The notes: generated by a model not told the origin, from the letters alone. A stretch of 5,871 nucleotides of DNA from an uncultured Clostridia bacterium (GCA_937893735.1 CALBGD010000262.1:1-5871), one strand, 5' to 3'; shown: positions 1 to 5,208, counted from the stretch's first letter. Translations and numbers: made by a program.

Positions 1-97
1 AAGACCGCCCGCTGGTGCAGGATCTCGCCTGCCCGGTCCTAATGCTCTCGTCCAGCCCCATTTGCAAGACCGACCGCCAGGCCATCGGCTTTGCAAA
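1..97 (-). other. Hairpin-rich 3' flank of the tRNA-Gly gene
   Basis: No gene is seen in this stretch. It contains several inverted repeats. CCATTTGCAA (58-67) and TTGCAAATGG (91-100) are a perfect 10-bp pair around a 23-base interior that can pair further (CCGA 70-73 with TCGG 85-88). GCAGG (17-21) pairs with CCTGC (28-32). GACCG (3-7) with CGGTC (34-38), and GCTGG (11-15) with CCAGC (52-56), are alternative enclosing pairs. The first hairpin reuses the bases that encode the CCA end of the tRNA. None of the hairpins is followed by a T-run on the minus strand, so a classical terminator is not supported. The stretch may be a processed tRNA trailer, an intergenic repeat, or part of a structured RNA that continues beyond the window. 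Confidence 0.4.
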
Positions 98-171
98 TGG
101 AGCGGGTGATGGGAATCGAACCCACGCGACCAGCTTGGAAGGCTGGGATTCTACCATTGAACTACACCCGC
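98..171 (-). tRNA. tRNA-Gly, anticodon TCC, CCA encoded
   Basis: On the minus strand the acceptor arm GCGGGTG pairs perfectly with CACCCGC, followed by discriminator T and an encoded CCA (98-100). The D arm carries AATGGTAGA. The anticodon stem CCAGC/GCTGG closes the loop CTTCCAA, giving anticodon TCC, which reads GGA and GGG glycine codons. The T arm has GTGGGTTCGAATCCCAT with the invariant TTCGAAT. The length is 74 nt including CCA. It is transcribed leftward from a consensus promoter at 199-227, and the leader, if transcription starts near 192, is only about 20 nt. A small 5-bp hairpin (GCATT 177-181 with AATGC 188-192) is possible in that leader. Confidence 0.97.
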
Positions 172-198
172 ATGACGCATTTACATCAATGCTTAATT

Positions 199-227
199 AT
201 TATATCACTTTCTTTTCGGTTTGTCAA
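199..227 (-). promoter_or_regulatory. Consensus sigma-A promoter of the tRNA-Gly gene
   Basis: On the minus strand TTGACA (227-222) and TATAAT (204-199) are both perfect consensus hexamers, separated by the ideal 17 bases. The predicted start lies near 192, about 20 nt before the mature tRNA end. A perfect promoter fits the strong, growth-linked expression usual for tRNA genes. Confidence 0.92.
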
Positions 228-290
228 GTGCTTTCTGCAAATTTTTTCAGGATTCTTTTTTGGAGAAAAAAATATTTTTGTGCGTAAATC

Positions 291-320
291 TTGACTAACA
301 AATACTGTATGTGATATACT
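291..320 (+). promoter_or_regulatory. Promoter of the CDF transporter gene, extended -10
   Basis: TTGACT (291-296) and TATACT (315-320) are spaced by 18 bases, and TGA just before the -10 box gives an extended -10 (TGn). The predicted start is near 327, leaving a 5' UTR of about 24 nt. That is too short for a metal-sensing riboswitch such as yybP-ykoY, and I see no clear operator palindrome. The promoter is divergent from the tRNA promoter at 199-227; the 63 bases between the two are A/T-rich with no other signal I can name. Confidence 0.8.
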
Positions 321-350
321 CTTTCATAAACAACATTCGGGGGTGAAAGA

Positions 351-1511
351 ATGTGTACTGAAGCTGAAAAGAACCACCGCCGCGCGCAGGCGGGCAAAAA
401 GGCAGGACTTGTAGGGATCATCTGCAACGTGCTGCTATGCGCCGGGAAGTTCATCATAGGTCTGCTGTCGGGGAGTATGTCGATAACTGCCGACGCGGCG
501 AACAACCTCTCAGACGCGTCGTCCAGCGTGATAAGCCTGATAGGATTCCGCCTGTCGGAGAAACGTCCGGACGCCGAGCACCCTTACGGTCACGCGCGGT
601 ATGAATACATATCCGGATTCGTCGTAGCGATACTCGTTATAGTTATCGGTGTGGAGCTGCTCCGCACCGGAATCGAGCGTATCATAACCCCCCAGCCGGT
701 GGAGTTTTCCGCAGCCGTGCTGGTGGTGCTCGTCCTCTCCATAGCCGTAAAGTTGGGAATGATGATATTTTACACCCGCGTGGGAAAGAAGATAGATTCC
801 GGAACGCTTACTGCTTCCGCCGCCGACAGCCGCAACGACTGCATATCCACAGCCGCCGTGCTTGCCGCCTCCGTGGTGTCGTATTTCACCTCCGTCGAGC
901 TTGACGGAATAATGGCGGCGGCGGTCGCCTGCTTTATCCTGTACAGCGGAGCCGGGCTGGTGCGCGACACCCTCGACCCTCTCCTTGGAAAGGCTCCGTC
1001 TCCGGAGCTTGTCGAGGAGATACGCCGCAAGATACTGTCGTATCCCGGCGTACTCGGGACTCACGACCTGATAGTGCATGATTACGGCCACGGCAGGAAA
1101 TTCGCAACGGTGCACGTTGAGATGGCGGCGGAAGAAAACGTACTTGAAAGCCACAATGTCATCGACCAGATAGAGCGCGATTTCCTGAACGACGACGGCG
1201 TGAATATGCTGGTGCATTTCGACCCGGTCGTAACGGAAAGCTCTGCGATGCACGATATCCGGCATGAGCTCCAGAGCGCTGTAAAGCTGATAGACACGCG
1301 GCTTTCCGTCCATGACCTGCGCATGGTGACCTGCTGTGACGGCACCAAGCTGATATTTGATCTCGCAGTTCCGCATGGATTCTCAATGAATGAAGACGAG
1401 CTCCGCGCGGAGGTGGAGCGCTTCATGCGGCGCACTCACCCGGATATAATATGCGTGATAACGATAGACCACAGCTTCGCAGCGATACCGCCGGAAAAGG
1501 CTCCGGATTAA
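351..1511 (+). CDS. Cation diffusion facilitator (CDF) metal transporter, probably Mn2+-type
   Basis: A 386-residue inner-membrane metal/proton antiporter of the CDF family (FieF/MneP/MneS relatives) that exports divalent metal. About six membrane segments fill residues 18-200. The TM2 metal-site half aligns as N51xxxD55 and the TM5 half as D159xxxD163. The conserved HPYGHARYEY lies at 77-86, after TM2. A cytoplasmic ferredoxin-like domain follows (about 215-292, with HDLIVHDYGHG at 238-248). A further segment at about 302-376 looks like a second, related cytoplasmic domain, making the protein longer than the roughly 300 residues of E. coli FieF. Zn/Fe-type members such as YiiP carry D/D and H/D at the four site positions; an N-D/D-D set without histidine is associated with manganese transporters, so Mn2+ is the best guess. 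The start is backed by GGGGGTG at 339-345, five bases upstream. The gene is monocistronic and convergent with the next operon. The family call is firm; the metal is inferred. Confidence 0.95.
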   Translation: MCTEAEKNHRRAQAGKKAGLVGIICNVLLCAGKFIIGLLSGSMSITADAANNLSDASSSVISLIGFRLSEKRPDAEHPYGHARYEYISGFVVAILVIVIGVELLRTGIERIITPQPVEFSAAVLVVLVLSIAVKLGMMIFYTRVGKKIDSGTLTASAADSRNDCISTAAVLAASVVSYFTSVELDGIMAAAVACFILYSGAGLVRDTLDPLLGKAPSPELVEEIRRKILSYPGVLGTHDLIVHDYGHGRKFATVHVEMAAEENVLESHNVIDQIERDFLNDDGVNMLVHFDPVVTESSAMHDIRHELQSAVKLIDTRLSVHDLRMVTCCDGTKLIFDLAVPHGFSMNEDELRAEVERFMRRTHPDIICVITIDHSFAAIPPEKAPD

Positions 1512-1513
1512 TA

Positions 1514-1545
1514 AAATGGGCTGCCGATTTTCCGGCAGCCCATAA
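1514..1545 (+). repeat. 32-bp flanking direct repeat, copy 1
   Basis: These 32 bases match 1760-1791 at 29 of 32 positions in the same orientation. All three differences fall at offsets 9, 11 and 14, in or beside the left arm of the hairpin that each copy contains. Copy 1 has the perfect hairpin; copy 2 has the degraded one. The two copies bracket the 202-bp palindromic core at 1552-1753. Confidence 0.8.
1516..1543. terminator. Perfect 11-bp GC-rich hairpin after the CDF gene
   Basis: ATGGGCTGCCG (1516-1526) and CGGCAGCCCAT (1533-1543) are perfect inverted repeats with a 6-base loop, starting four bases after the CDF stop codon. On the plus strand there is no T-run after it. On the minus strand the stem is followed by TTTATTAAT, which is the classical intrinsic-terminator shape, so it could catch leftward transcripts that read through from the convergent operon. 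On the plus strand it may act as an mRNA 3'-end stabiliser, with termination at the next hairpin. Confidence 0.65.
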
Positions 1546-1551
1546 GAGACC

Positions 1552-1753
1552 GTCGAAAAAGTCACTAAAGTGACTTTTTCGCCGAACATCCGCCCGGCGC
1601 GCACGGTTTGTCGGCTATGCCGACAAACCAGCGTAAGACCGAAGGTCGTCGCTTTGACACTTGTGCGGATAGAAGTATTTTTTGACCCGGCAAAGCTGGG
1701 TCAAAAAATTGATTTCAAAAGCCCGCTACGCGGGCAAAATTTACTTTTTCGAC
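1552..1753. repeat. 202-bp multi-palindrome intergenic element with 11-bp terminal inverted repeats
   Basis: The ends are exact inverted repeats: GTCGAAAAAGT (1552-1562) and ACTTTTTCGAC (1743-1753). The interior is a string of hairpins: 1554-1581 (13 bp), 1605-1629 (GGTTTGTCGGC/GCCGACAAACC, 11 bp, loop TAT), 1637-1647 (GACC/GGTC), 1677-1709 (15 bp with one G-T pair, loop AAA) and 1721-1735 (GCCCGC/GCGGGC, loop TAC). ATCCGC (1588-1593) can also pair with GCGGAT (1665-1670), enclosing two of the hairpins. The element has no credible coding frame. It resembles MITE-like or other dispersed intergenic repeats, but no target-site duplication is obvious directly at its ends and the copy number cannot be judged from one window. 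Confidence 0.65.
1554..1581. terminator. Bidirectional intrinsic terminator between convergent genes
   Basis: CGAAAAAGTCACT (1554-1566) and AGTGACTTTTTCG (1569-1581) form a perfect 13-bp palindrome. Read on either strand it is an A-run, a short GTCAC/GTGAC stem, then a T-run of five, the symmetrical shape of a bidirectional rho-independent terminator. It lies about 43 bases past the CDF stop and downstream of the leftward operon. The core stem is short and only moderately GC-rich, so its strength is uncertain. Confidence 0.55.
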
Positions 1754-1759
1754 AAGCTG

Positions 1760-1791
1760 AAATGGGCGGTCGGTTTTCCGGCAGCCCATAA
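1760..1791 (-). repeat. 32-bp flanking direct repeat, copy 2, with imperfect hairpin
   Basis: This is the second copy of the repeat at 1514-1545 (29 of 32 identical). Its hairpin keeps ATGGGC (1762-1767) paired with GCCCAT (1784-1789), then one mismatch, then a further five pairs including one G-T, with loop TTTT. It begins only a few bases past the stop codon of the CPBP protease gene (1795-1797), so it is the first structure at the 3' end of the operon mRNA. The T-run after it on the minus strand is only three bases, so it is a weak terminator at best; the hairpins further left may finish the job. Confidence 0.65.
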
Positions 1792-1794
1792 ATT

Positions 1795-2853
1795 TTATTC
1801 CAGCTGAAATGCCATTGTAAGCAGCCTGAATATTCCGCGTGTGATATACTGCATTCCCATGGTGTCCACTGCAAAGATCAGTCCGATTATCATGGTAAAT
1901 CTCGACAGCAGGATACCCCAGCGTTTTACGGCGGGGACGTCCCACATCTTCGGTACTTTGTATCGCTTTATCTTGCGGAATTTCGCTATCGCCATGAACA
2001 CTCCCACCAGCATCAGCAGGAATACCACGAACAGGAACACGAGATACACCGTTACCATTGGCGTCATCTCGCCCTCCATTCCCGCCGACTGAGCCATGAG
2101 GTAATCTCCCACGTCCGGGAAGGTTATCAGCAGGAGCATTATTCCGGAAATGCTGTTGAACATCGCGTGCATTATCGTCGTGGTGACGATGGATTCCGTG
2201 GAGACTGCAATGTACCCCAGCCCTATTCCCAGCACAAACGCATAGAAAAACTGGTTGAGATTTGCGTGAGTAAGCCCGAACATCAGCGCCGAAACGAATA
2301 TCGCGAATCCGTTTCCGTAGGGTCTGAGCGATTCCAGCACTATCCCGCGGAACCAGAATTCCTCGAACAGCGGGGCTATCACCACTAACTGCACCAGCAG
2401 AACTATCGCGCAGAACATATTGTCCGGCTTCAGGGAGTTCACCGTGTTGAACGACTTGTACAGGTCCGTCTGCTCGAACAGCTTTGAGCAGAGCATCGTC
2501 AGCATATTCGTCATGATGGCAACTCCGTACAGCGCCGGGAACATTCCCATCGCACTGCCGAAGAATTTCGGCTTTTTGTAGACCTTTCCGCACATTCCCG
2601 GGGGCTTCAGCAGTGCTATCGTGCAGCCCAGCGGAATAATGTACAGGAACAGGAAGCTCATCGCCGTTTCCAGCAGGTAAGAGGCGTTCGGGTCAAATGA
2701 CGAGAACCAGCCTATCTCCAGCGAATACAGAATGTTCTCCACGCCGCGCGATACGAAAATGATTATGAGCATAACTCCCAGCCGCAGGCAGACGTTCCTG
2801 AAATCCTGCTTTTTGTCCTCGCCGGGAACAGCGCCGACTATGTTGTCTGGCAT
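1795..2853 (-). CDS. CPBP family intramembrane glutamic-type protease (CAAX protease/Abi)
   Basis: A 352-residue multi-pass membrane protein, last gene of the leftward operon. Counting from the ATG at 2853, it has the three conserved CPBP motifs: EEFWFR (EExxxR, residues 164-169), FGLTH (FxxxH, 192-196) and HAMFN (HxxxN, 229-233), all in or beside hydrophobic segments, which supports an active protease core. Membrane segments flank this core on both sides, including a pair near the C-terminus (about 266-290 and 317-335). Members of this family include eukaryotic prenyl-CAAX processing enzymes and bacterial proteins for bacteriocin immunity or unknown regulated proteolysis; nothing nearby shows the substrate. 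An in-frame GTG at 2901 would add 16 residues but would overlap the preceding gene; the ATG at 2853 has AAAGGAG five bases upstream and leaves a 19-base gap, so I chose it. The family is firm, the role unknown. Confidence 0.92.
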   Translation of the reverse strand: MPDNIVGAVPGEDKKQDFRNVCLRLGVMLIIIFVSRGVENILYSLEIGWFSSFDPNASYLLETAMSFLFLYIIPLGCTIALLKPPGMCGKVYKKPKFFGSAMGMFPALYGVAIMTNMLTMLCSKLFEQTDLYKSFNTVNSLKPDNMFCAIVLLVQLVVIAPLFEEFWFRGIVLESLRPYGNGFAIFVSALMFGLTHANLNQFFYAFVLGIGLGYIAVSTESIVTTTIMHAMFNSISGIMLLLITFPDVGDYLMAQSAGMEGEMTPMVTVYLVFLFVVFLLMLVGVFMAIAKFRKIKRYKVPKMWDVPAVKRWGILLSRFTMIIGLIFAVDTMGMQYITRGIFRLLTMAFQLE

Positions 2854-2858
2854 GACCG

Positions 2859-2865
2859 CTCCTTT
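2859..2865 (-). promoter_or_regulatory. Ribosome binding site that sets the protease start
   Basis: AAAGGAG on the minus strand lies five bases before the ATG at 2853-2851. It sits in the 19-base gap after the TGA stop of the kinase gene (2875-2873). The competing upstream GTG at 2901 has no comparable site and lies inside the kinase gene, so this motif decides the start. Confidence 0.85.
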
Positions 2866-2872
2866 CTTCGGG

Positions 2873-3385
2873 TCATTTCCCGCCGATGAGCCTGTGCTCA
2901 CCGCATATCTCTTCTACTGTTTCCTCGATGGATTTGCCCTGACATTCCACCGTGATGTCCGCGTATTCCTCATAGAGCGCCCGCCGTCTGCGGAAAACGT
3001 CCTCGATGGAATCCCCCGGCCGCATGGCTATGCCCCGGGTCTTTATGTTGTGGAGCCGCTTTTCAACCTGCTCTACGGGCAGTGAGAGATAGTAGACGTA
3101 TCCGTGCTCTTTAAGGTGGAGCATTGCGCTGCGGGAGTATACCGCGCTGCCGCCGGTGGCGATGACGCAGCCGCCCTGTTCCTCAACGGACATTATAGCG
3201 CGCTCTTCCTCAATGCAGAACCAGTCGAGCCCCTTGTTGTCGATTATCTGCTGGAGCAGCATTCCGGTGCGCTGCTGTATCGTGATATCCGTGTCGATAA
3301 AGCGGAATCCCATGGCTTTCGCCAGAAGTACGCCCACGGTGGATTTTCCGCAGCCGGGCATTCCGATAAGTATTATGTTTTTCAT
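2873..3385 (-). CDS. Shikimate kinase-like P-loop kinase
   Basis: A 170-residue soluble nucleotide-binding kinase of the shikimate kinase fold and length. Seen: Walker A GMPGCGKST (8-16), the DTD acid pair (31-33), the TGGSAVY loop (77-83), the lid stretch TRGIAMRPG (116-124) and the RRRRALYEEYAD segment (132-143). True AroK/AroL enzymes phosphorylate shikimate at the 3-OH in chorismate synthesis. Here two substrate-contact positions differ from the usual pattern: the arginine of the GxxxFR motif is replaced by Cys57 (GLDWFC, 52-57), and the GGG loop reads GGS (78-80). I recall similar proteins in other clostridia annotated as shikimate kinase, so this may be a subfamily with a different substrate. 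No other aromatic-pathway gene is nearby. It is third in the operon, 22 bases after tsaD. The start ATG has AAGGGA and AGAAGAA-type purine tracts upstream. The fold is firm, the substrate uncertain (aroK is the usual label). Confidence 0.85.
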   Translation of the reverse strand: MKNIILIGMPGCGKSTVGVLLAKAMGFRFIDTDITIQQRTGMLLQQIIDNKGLDWFCIEEERAIMSVEEQGGCVIATGGSAVYSRSAMLHLKEHGYVYYLSLPVEQVEKRLHNIKTRGIAMRPGDSIEDVFRRRRALYEEYADITVECQGKSIEETVEEICGEHRLIGGK

Positions 3386-3407
3386 TTCTTCTGTTCCCTT
3401 TTGAATA

Positions 3408-4421
3408 TTACCACGTTACGCGGTCAAGGCGCATTGTCGCCACTGCGTTGAGGTCTGCGCCTGCGGTGTGCCCCGCCTGGAATTCATAGTATGCCTGACA
3501 GCCTATCATTGCCGCGTTGTCGCCGCAGAGCTCTATCGGCGGGTAGTACACCTTCATGCCGTTGTAGTCCGCGCGCTGCTGGAGCATTGAGCGCAGTCCG
3601 GAATTCGCCGCAACTCCCCCGGCGAGGGCGAGGGTCTTGTACCCGCTCTCCTTTGCAGCTGTGATGAACTTCTGCGTGAGTATATCGCTGACGGTATACT
3701 GGAAGCAGGCGGCAAGGCTGTTTACGTCTATCTCCTCGCCTTTCTGCTTTGCGTTGTGGATAAGGTTTATCACAGCCGTTTTAAGCCCGGAAAAGCTGAA
3801 ATCATACGGATTTGCGGTGTGCGGGTGAGGAAGCTGGTATTTCTTCCGGTCGCCGGTCTTGGCGGCGCGGTCGATGTGCACTCCGCCGGGGTAGGGGAAG
3901 CCCATGGCTCTCGCCGCCTTGTCGAATGCTTCTCCGGCGGCATCGTCCACCGTCTGACCTATCGTTTCGAATTCCGTCCAGCTGTTCACCTTAACTATAT
4001 GGCTGTGGCTTCCGGAGGCGACAAGGCAGAGATACGGCGGCTCAAGCTCCGGGTGGGCTAGGTAATTCGCCGCGATATGCCCGCGTATATGGTGCACCGG
4101 AATAAGCGGCTTGCCAAGCGCCAGCGCCAGCCCCTTTGCAAAGTTCACTCCCACCAGAAGCGCACCGATAAGCCCCGGCGCAAAGCTGACCGCTATCGCG
4201 TCAACGTCCTGAGCCTTCATTCCTGCCTTGGCGAGAGACTCGTCAACCACTCCGACAATGCTTTCGCAGTGGCGGCGGCTGGCTATCTCGGGGACGACTC
4301 CGCCGTAGAGCTTGTGCTCCTCTATCTGTGTTGCGACCACAGAGGAAATTATCTCCCTGCCGTCGCGTATAACAGCGGCTGCGGTCTCATCGCAGCTGCT
4401 TTCTATTGCTAAAATATCCAT
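3408..4421 (-). CDS. tsaD: tRNA N6-adenosine threonylcarbamoyltransferase TsaD
   Basis: TsaD (Kae1/YgjD family) transfers the threonylcarbamoyl group from threonylcarbamoyl-AMP to A37 of ANN-decoding tRNAs, with TsaB and TsaE as partners in bacteria. The 337-residue length is normal. Seen in order: the ASKHA-type N-terminal phosphate loop AIESSCDETAAAVI (5-18), the metal-binding HxxxH at H111 and H115 (HHIRGHIAANY), the segment LVASGSHSHI (133-142), VDDAAGEAFDKAARAMG (158-174), YPGGVHID (177-184), the FSFSGLKTA segment (208-216), the LALAGGVAANS nucleotide loop (264-274) and CGDNAAMIG (299-307), whose D301 is the family's third metal ligand. The usual SGGHT motif reads SGSHS here, a mild deviation. 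GAGGT lies seven bases before the ATG. It is second in the operon, 20 bases after the DUF6062-like gene; tsaB and tsaE are not in the window. Confidence 0.98.
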   Translation of the reverse strand: MDILAIESSCDETAAAVIRDGREIISSVVATQIEEHKLYGGVVPEIASRRHCESIVGVVDESLAKAGMKAQDVDAIAVSFAPGLIGALLVGVNFAKGLALALGKPLIPVHHIRGHIAANYLAHPELEPPYLCLVASGSHSHIVKVNSWTEFETIGQTVDDAAGEAFDKAARAMGFPYPGGVHIDRAAKTGDRKKYQLPHPHTANPYDFSFSGLKTAVINLIHNAKQKGEEIDVNSLAACFQYTVSDILTQKFITAAKESGYKTLALAGGVAANSGLRSMLQQRADYNGMKVYYPPIELCGDNAAMIGCQAYYEFQAGHTAGADLNAVATMRLDRVTW

Positions 4422-4441
4422 TTGCCTGACCTCGTATATGA

Positions 4442-5146
4442 TTATTTTACGTCCGGTTTTCTGGACGTTATGAATTCTATCGCGCGCTCGATAGAGCTTC
4501 TGACGTGCTCCATATCCTCGCTGTGGAGCTTCCCGGCGTTGCGGTAGTCGAAGCTGTTGCAGAATTCGTTTACATCGCTGTTGAGCTCCTTTATGTAGTT
4601 CTCCACCAGCTTGTCGGTAGCCTCGATGAACGGTTTCTGGTCGGGCTTCGACAGCTTTGAGGGAACGTGCGACATTATCAGATTATAATGCGGAATGCAG
4701 ATATATTTCTGCGAAGCGTACAGATTCCGGAACTTTCCGTCCTCCTTGAACATCGTGAATACGGTGTCCAGCATATGCTCAACGCCCCAGTCCACCTTGC
4801 TGCAAACGAAGCAGGTGTTTTCTATCTCGCTGCACTTCTTAGCCTTGGCGCCCTTGGTGAAGAATATGCTCTTGTTCTCGAATATCTCGCCGCGCAGGGT
4901 GCCGAGGTAGGTGTTCAGCATAAGCCCCAGCGACAGGCGGTTGTTCTGCCTGAGCAGACTGTTGAAATGCGTGTGGCAGAAGCCGAGGCGGTTCGTTTCC
5001 ATGCGGACGTCCGGCTCCATCATCGCGGCGCCCATGATGTACTCGCTGATGTGCTGCTCAACCGTGTTGCGCATGGCGCAGATAGGGCAGCCCTCCCGGG
5101 GTTCGAATACTTCGTTTATAGGTATCGTTAAGATGCTTTCTCTCAT
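4442..5146 (-). CDS. DUF6062-like protein with two CxxC...CxxH modules
   Basis: A 234-residue soluble protein without signal peptide or membrane segment. I recognise it with moderate confidence as a DUF6062-type clostridial protein of unknown function, from its opening (short N-terminus, then GCPICAM, then AAMMEPDVRMETNRLGFC). The striking feature is a repeated ligand pattern: C20xxC23 followed after 33 residues by C57xxH60, and C112xxC115 followed after 34 residues by C150xxH153. The second halves are also alike in sequence (CHTHFNSLL and CIPHYNLIM). This suggests two duplicated zinc- or thiol-type sites. The C-terminal third (about 165-230) is charged and predicted helical. It is the first gene of the operon, directly after the divergent control region; its ATG has AAAGGAAAGGA upstream. 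A link with tRNA modification through cotranscription with tsaD is only conjecture. Confidence 0.85.
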   Translation of the reverse strand: MRESILTIPINEVFEPREGCPICAMRNTVEQHISEYIMGAAMMEPDVRMETNRLGFCHTHFNSLLRQNNRLSLGLMLNTYLGTLRGEIFENKSIFFTKGAKAKKCSEIENTCFVCSKVDWGVEHMLDTVFTMFKEDGKFRNLYASQKYICIPHYNLIMSHVPSKLSKPDQKPFIEATDKLVENYIKELNSDVNEFCNSFDYRNAGKLHSEDMEHVRSSIERAIEFITSRKPDVK

Positions 5147-5185
5147 TTGGTTTTCCTTTCCTTTCGTGGAGCGAAAATGAAAACT

Positions 5186-5201
5186 CGCTGAAAAATCAGC
5201 G
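5186..5201. promoter_or_regulatory. Small hairpin in the leader of the leftward operon
   Basis: CGCTGA (5186-5191) and TCAGCG (5196-5201) form a 6-bp perfect stem with a 4-base A/T loop. It lies between the candidate leftward -10 box (5214-5219) and the DUF6062-like gene start (5146), so it would fall in that mRNA's 5' UTR, or serve as a small operator. TCGC (5185-5188) could instead pair with GCGA (5171-5174), giving an alternative fold. No known riboswitch or T-box pattern is recognised. Confidence 0.35.
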
Positions 5202-5208
5202 CATACTA

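Noticed and set aside
228..290. Terminator or small RNA between the two divergent promoters
   Set aside because: The stretch is A/T-rich with homopolymer runs but no GC stem; nothing supports a feature.
15..294. Short plus-strand frames across the tRNA region
   Set aside because: They run antisense through a tRNA gene and its promoter.
321..350. Metal-sensing riboswitch upstream of the CDF gene
   Set aside because: Only about 24 bases separate the predicted transcription start from the ATG.
510..1376. Long minus-strand open frame (288 codons) opposite the CDF gene
   Set aside because: It is the antisense shadow of a well-conserved membrane transporter; the translation is rich in H, R, Y and G with no recognisable motif.
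1546..1760. CRISPR array
   Set aside because: The hairpins differ in sequence and there is no regular repeat-spacer spacing; only two direct repeats exist, 246 bases apart.
1570..1791. 73-codon plus-strand frame through the palindromic element
   Set aside because: The peptide is dictated by inverted repeats and there is no ribosome site; it is non-coding structure rather than a gene.
1715..2593. 292-codon minus-strand frame overlapping the protease gene
   Set aside because: It is a frame-shifted shadow of the CPBP protease, which has all its motifs in the other frame, and it runs into the hairpin-rich non-coding stretch.
2854..2901. Upstream GTG start at 2901 for the protease
   Set aside because: It would overlap the kinase gene and lacks a ribosome site, whereas the ATG at 2853 has AAAGGAG at ideal spacing.
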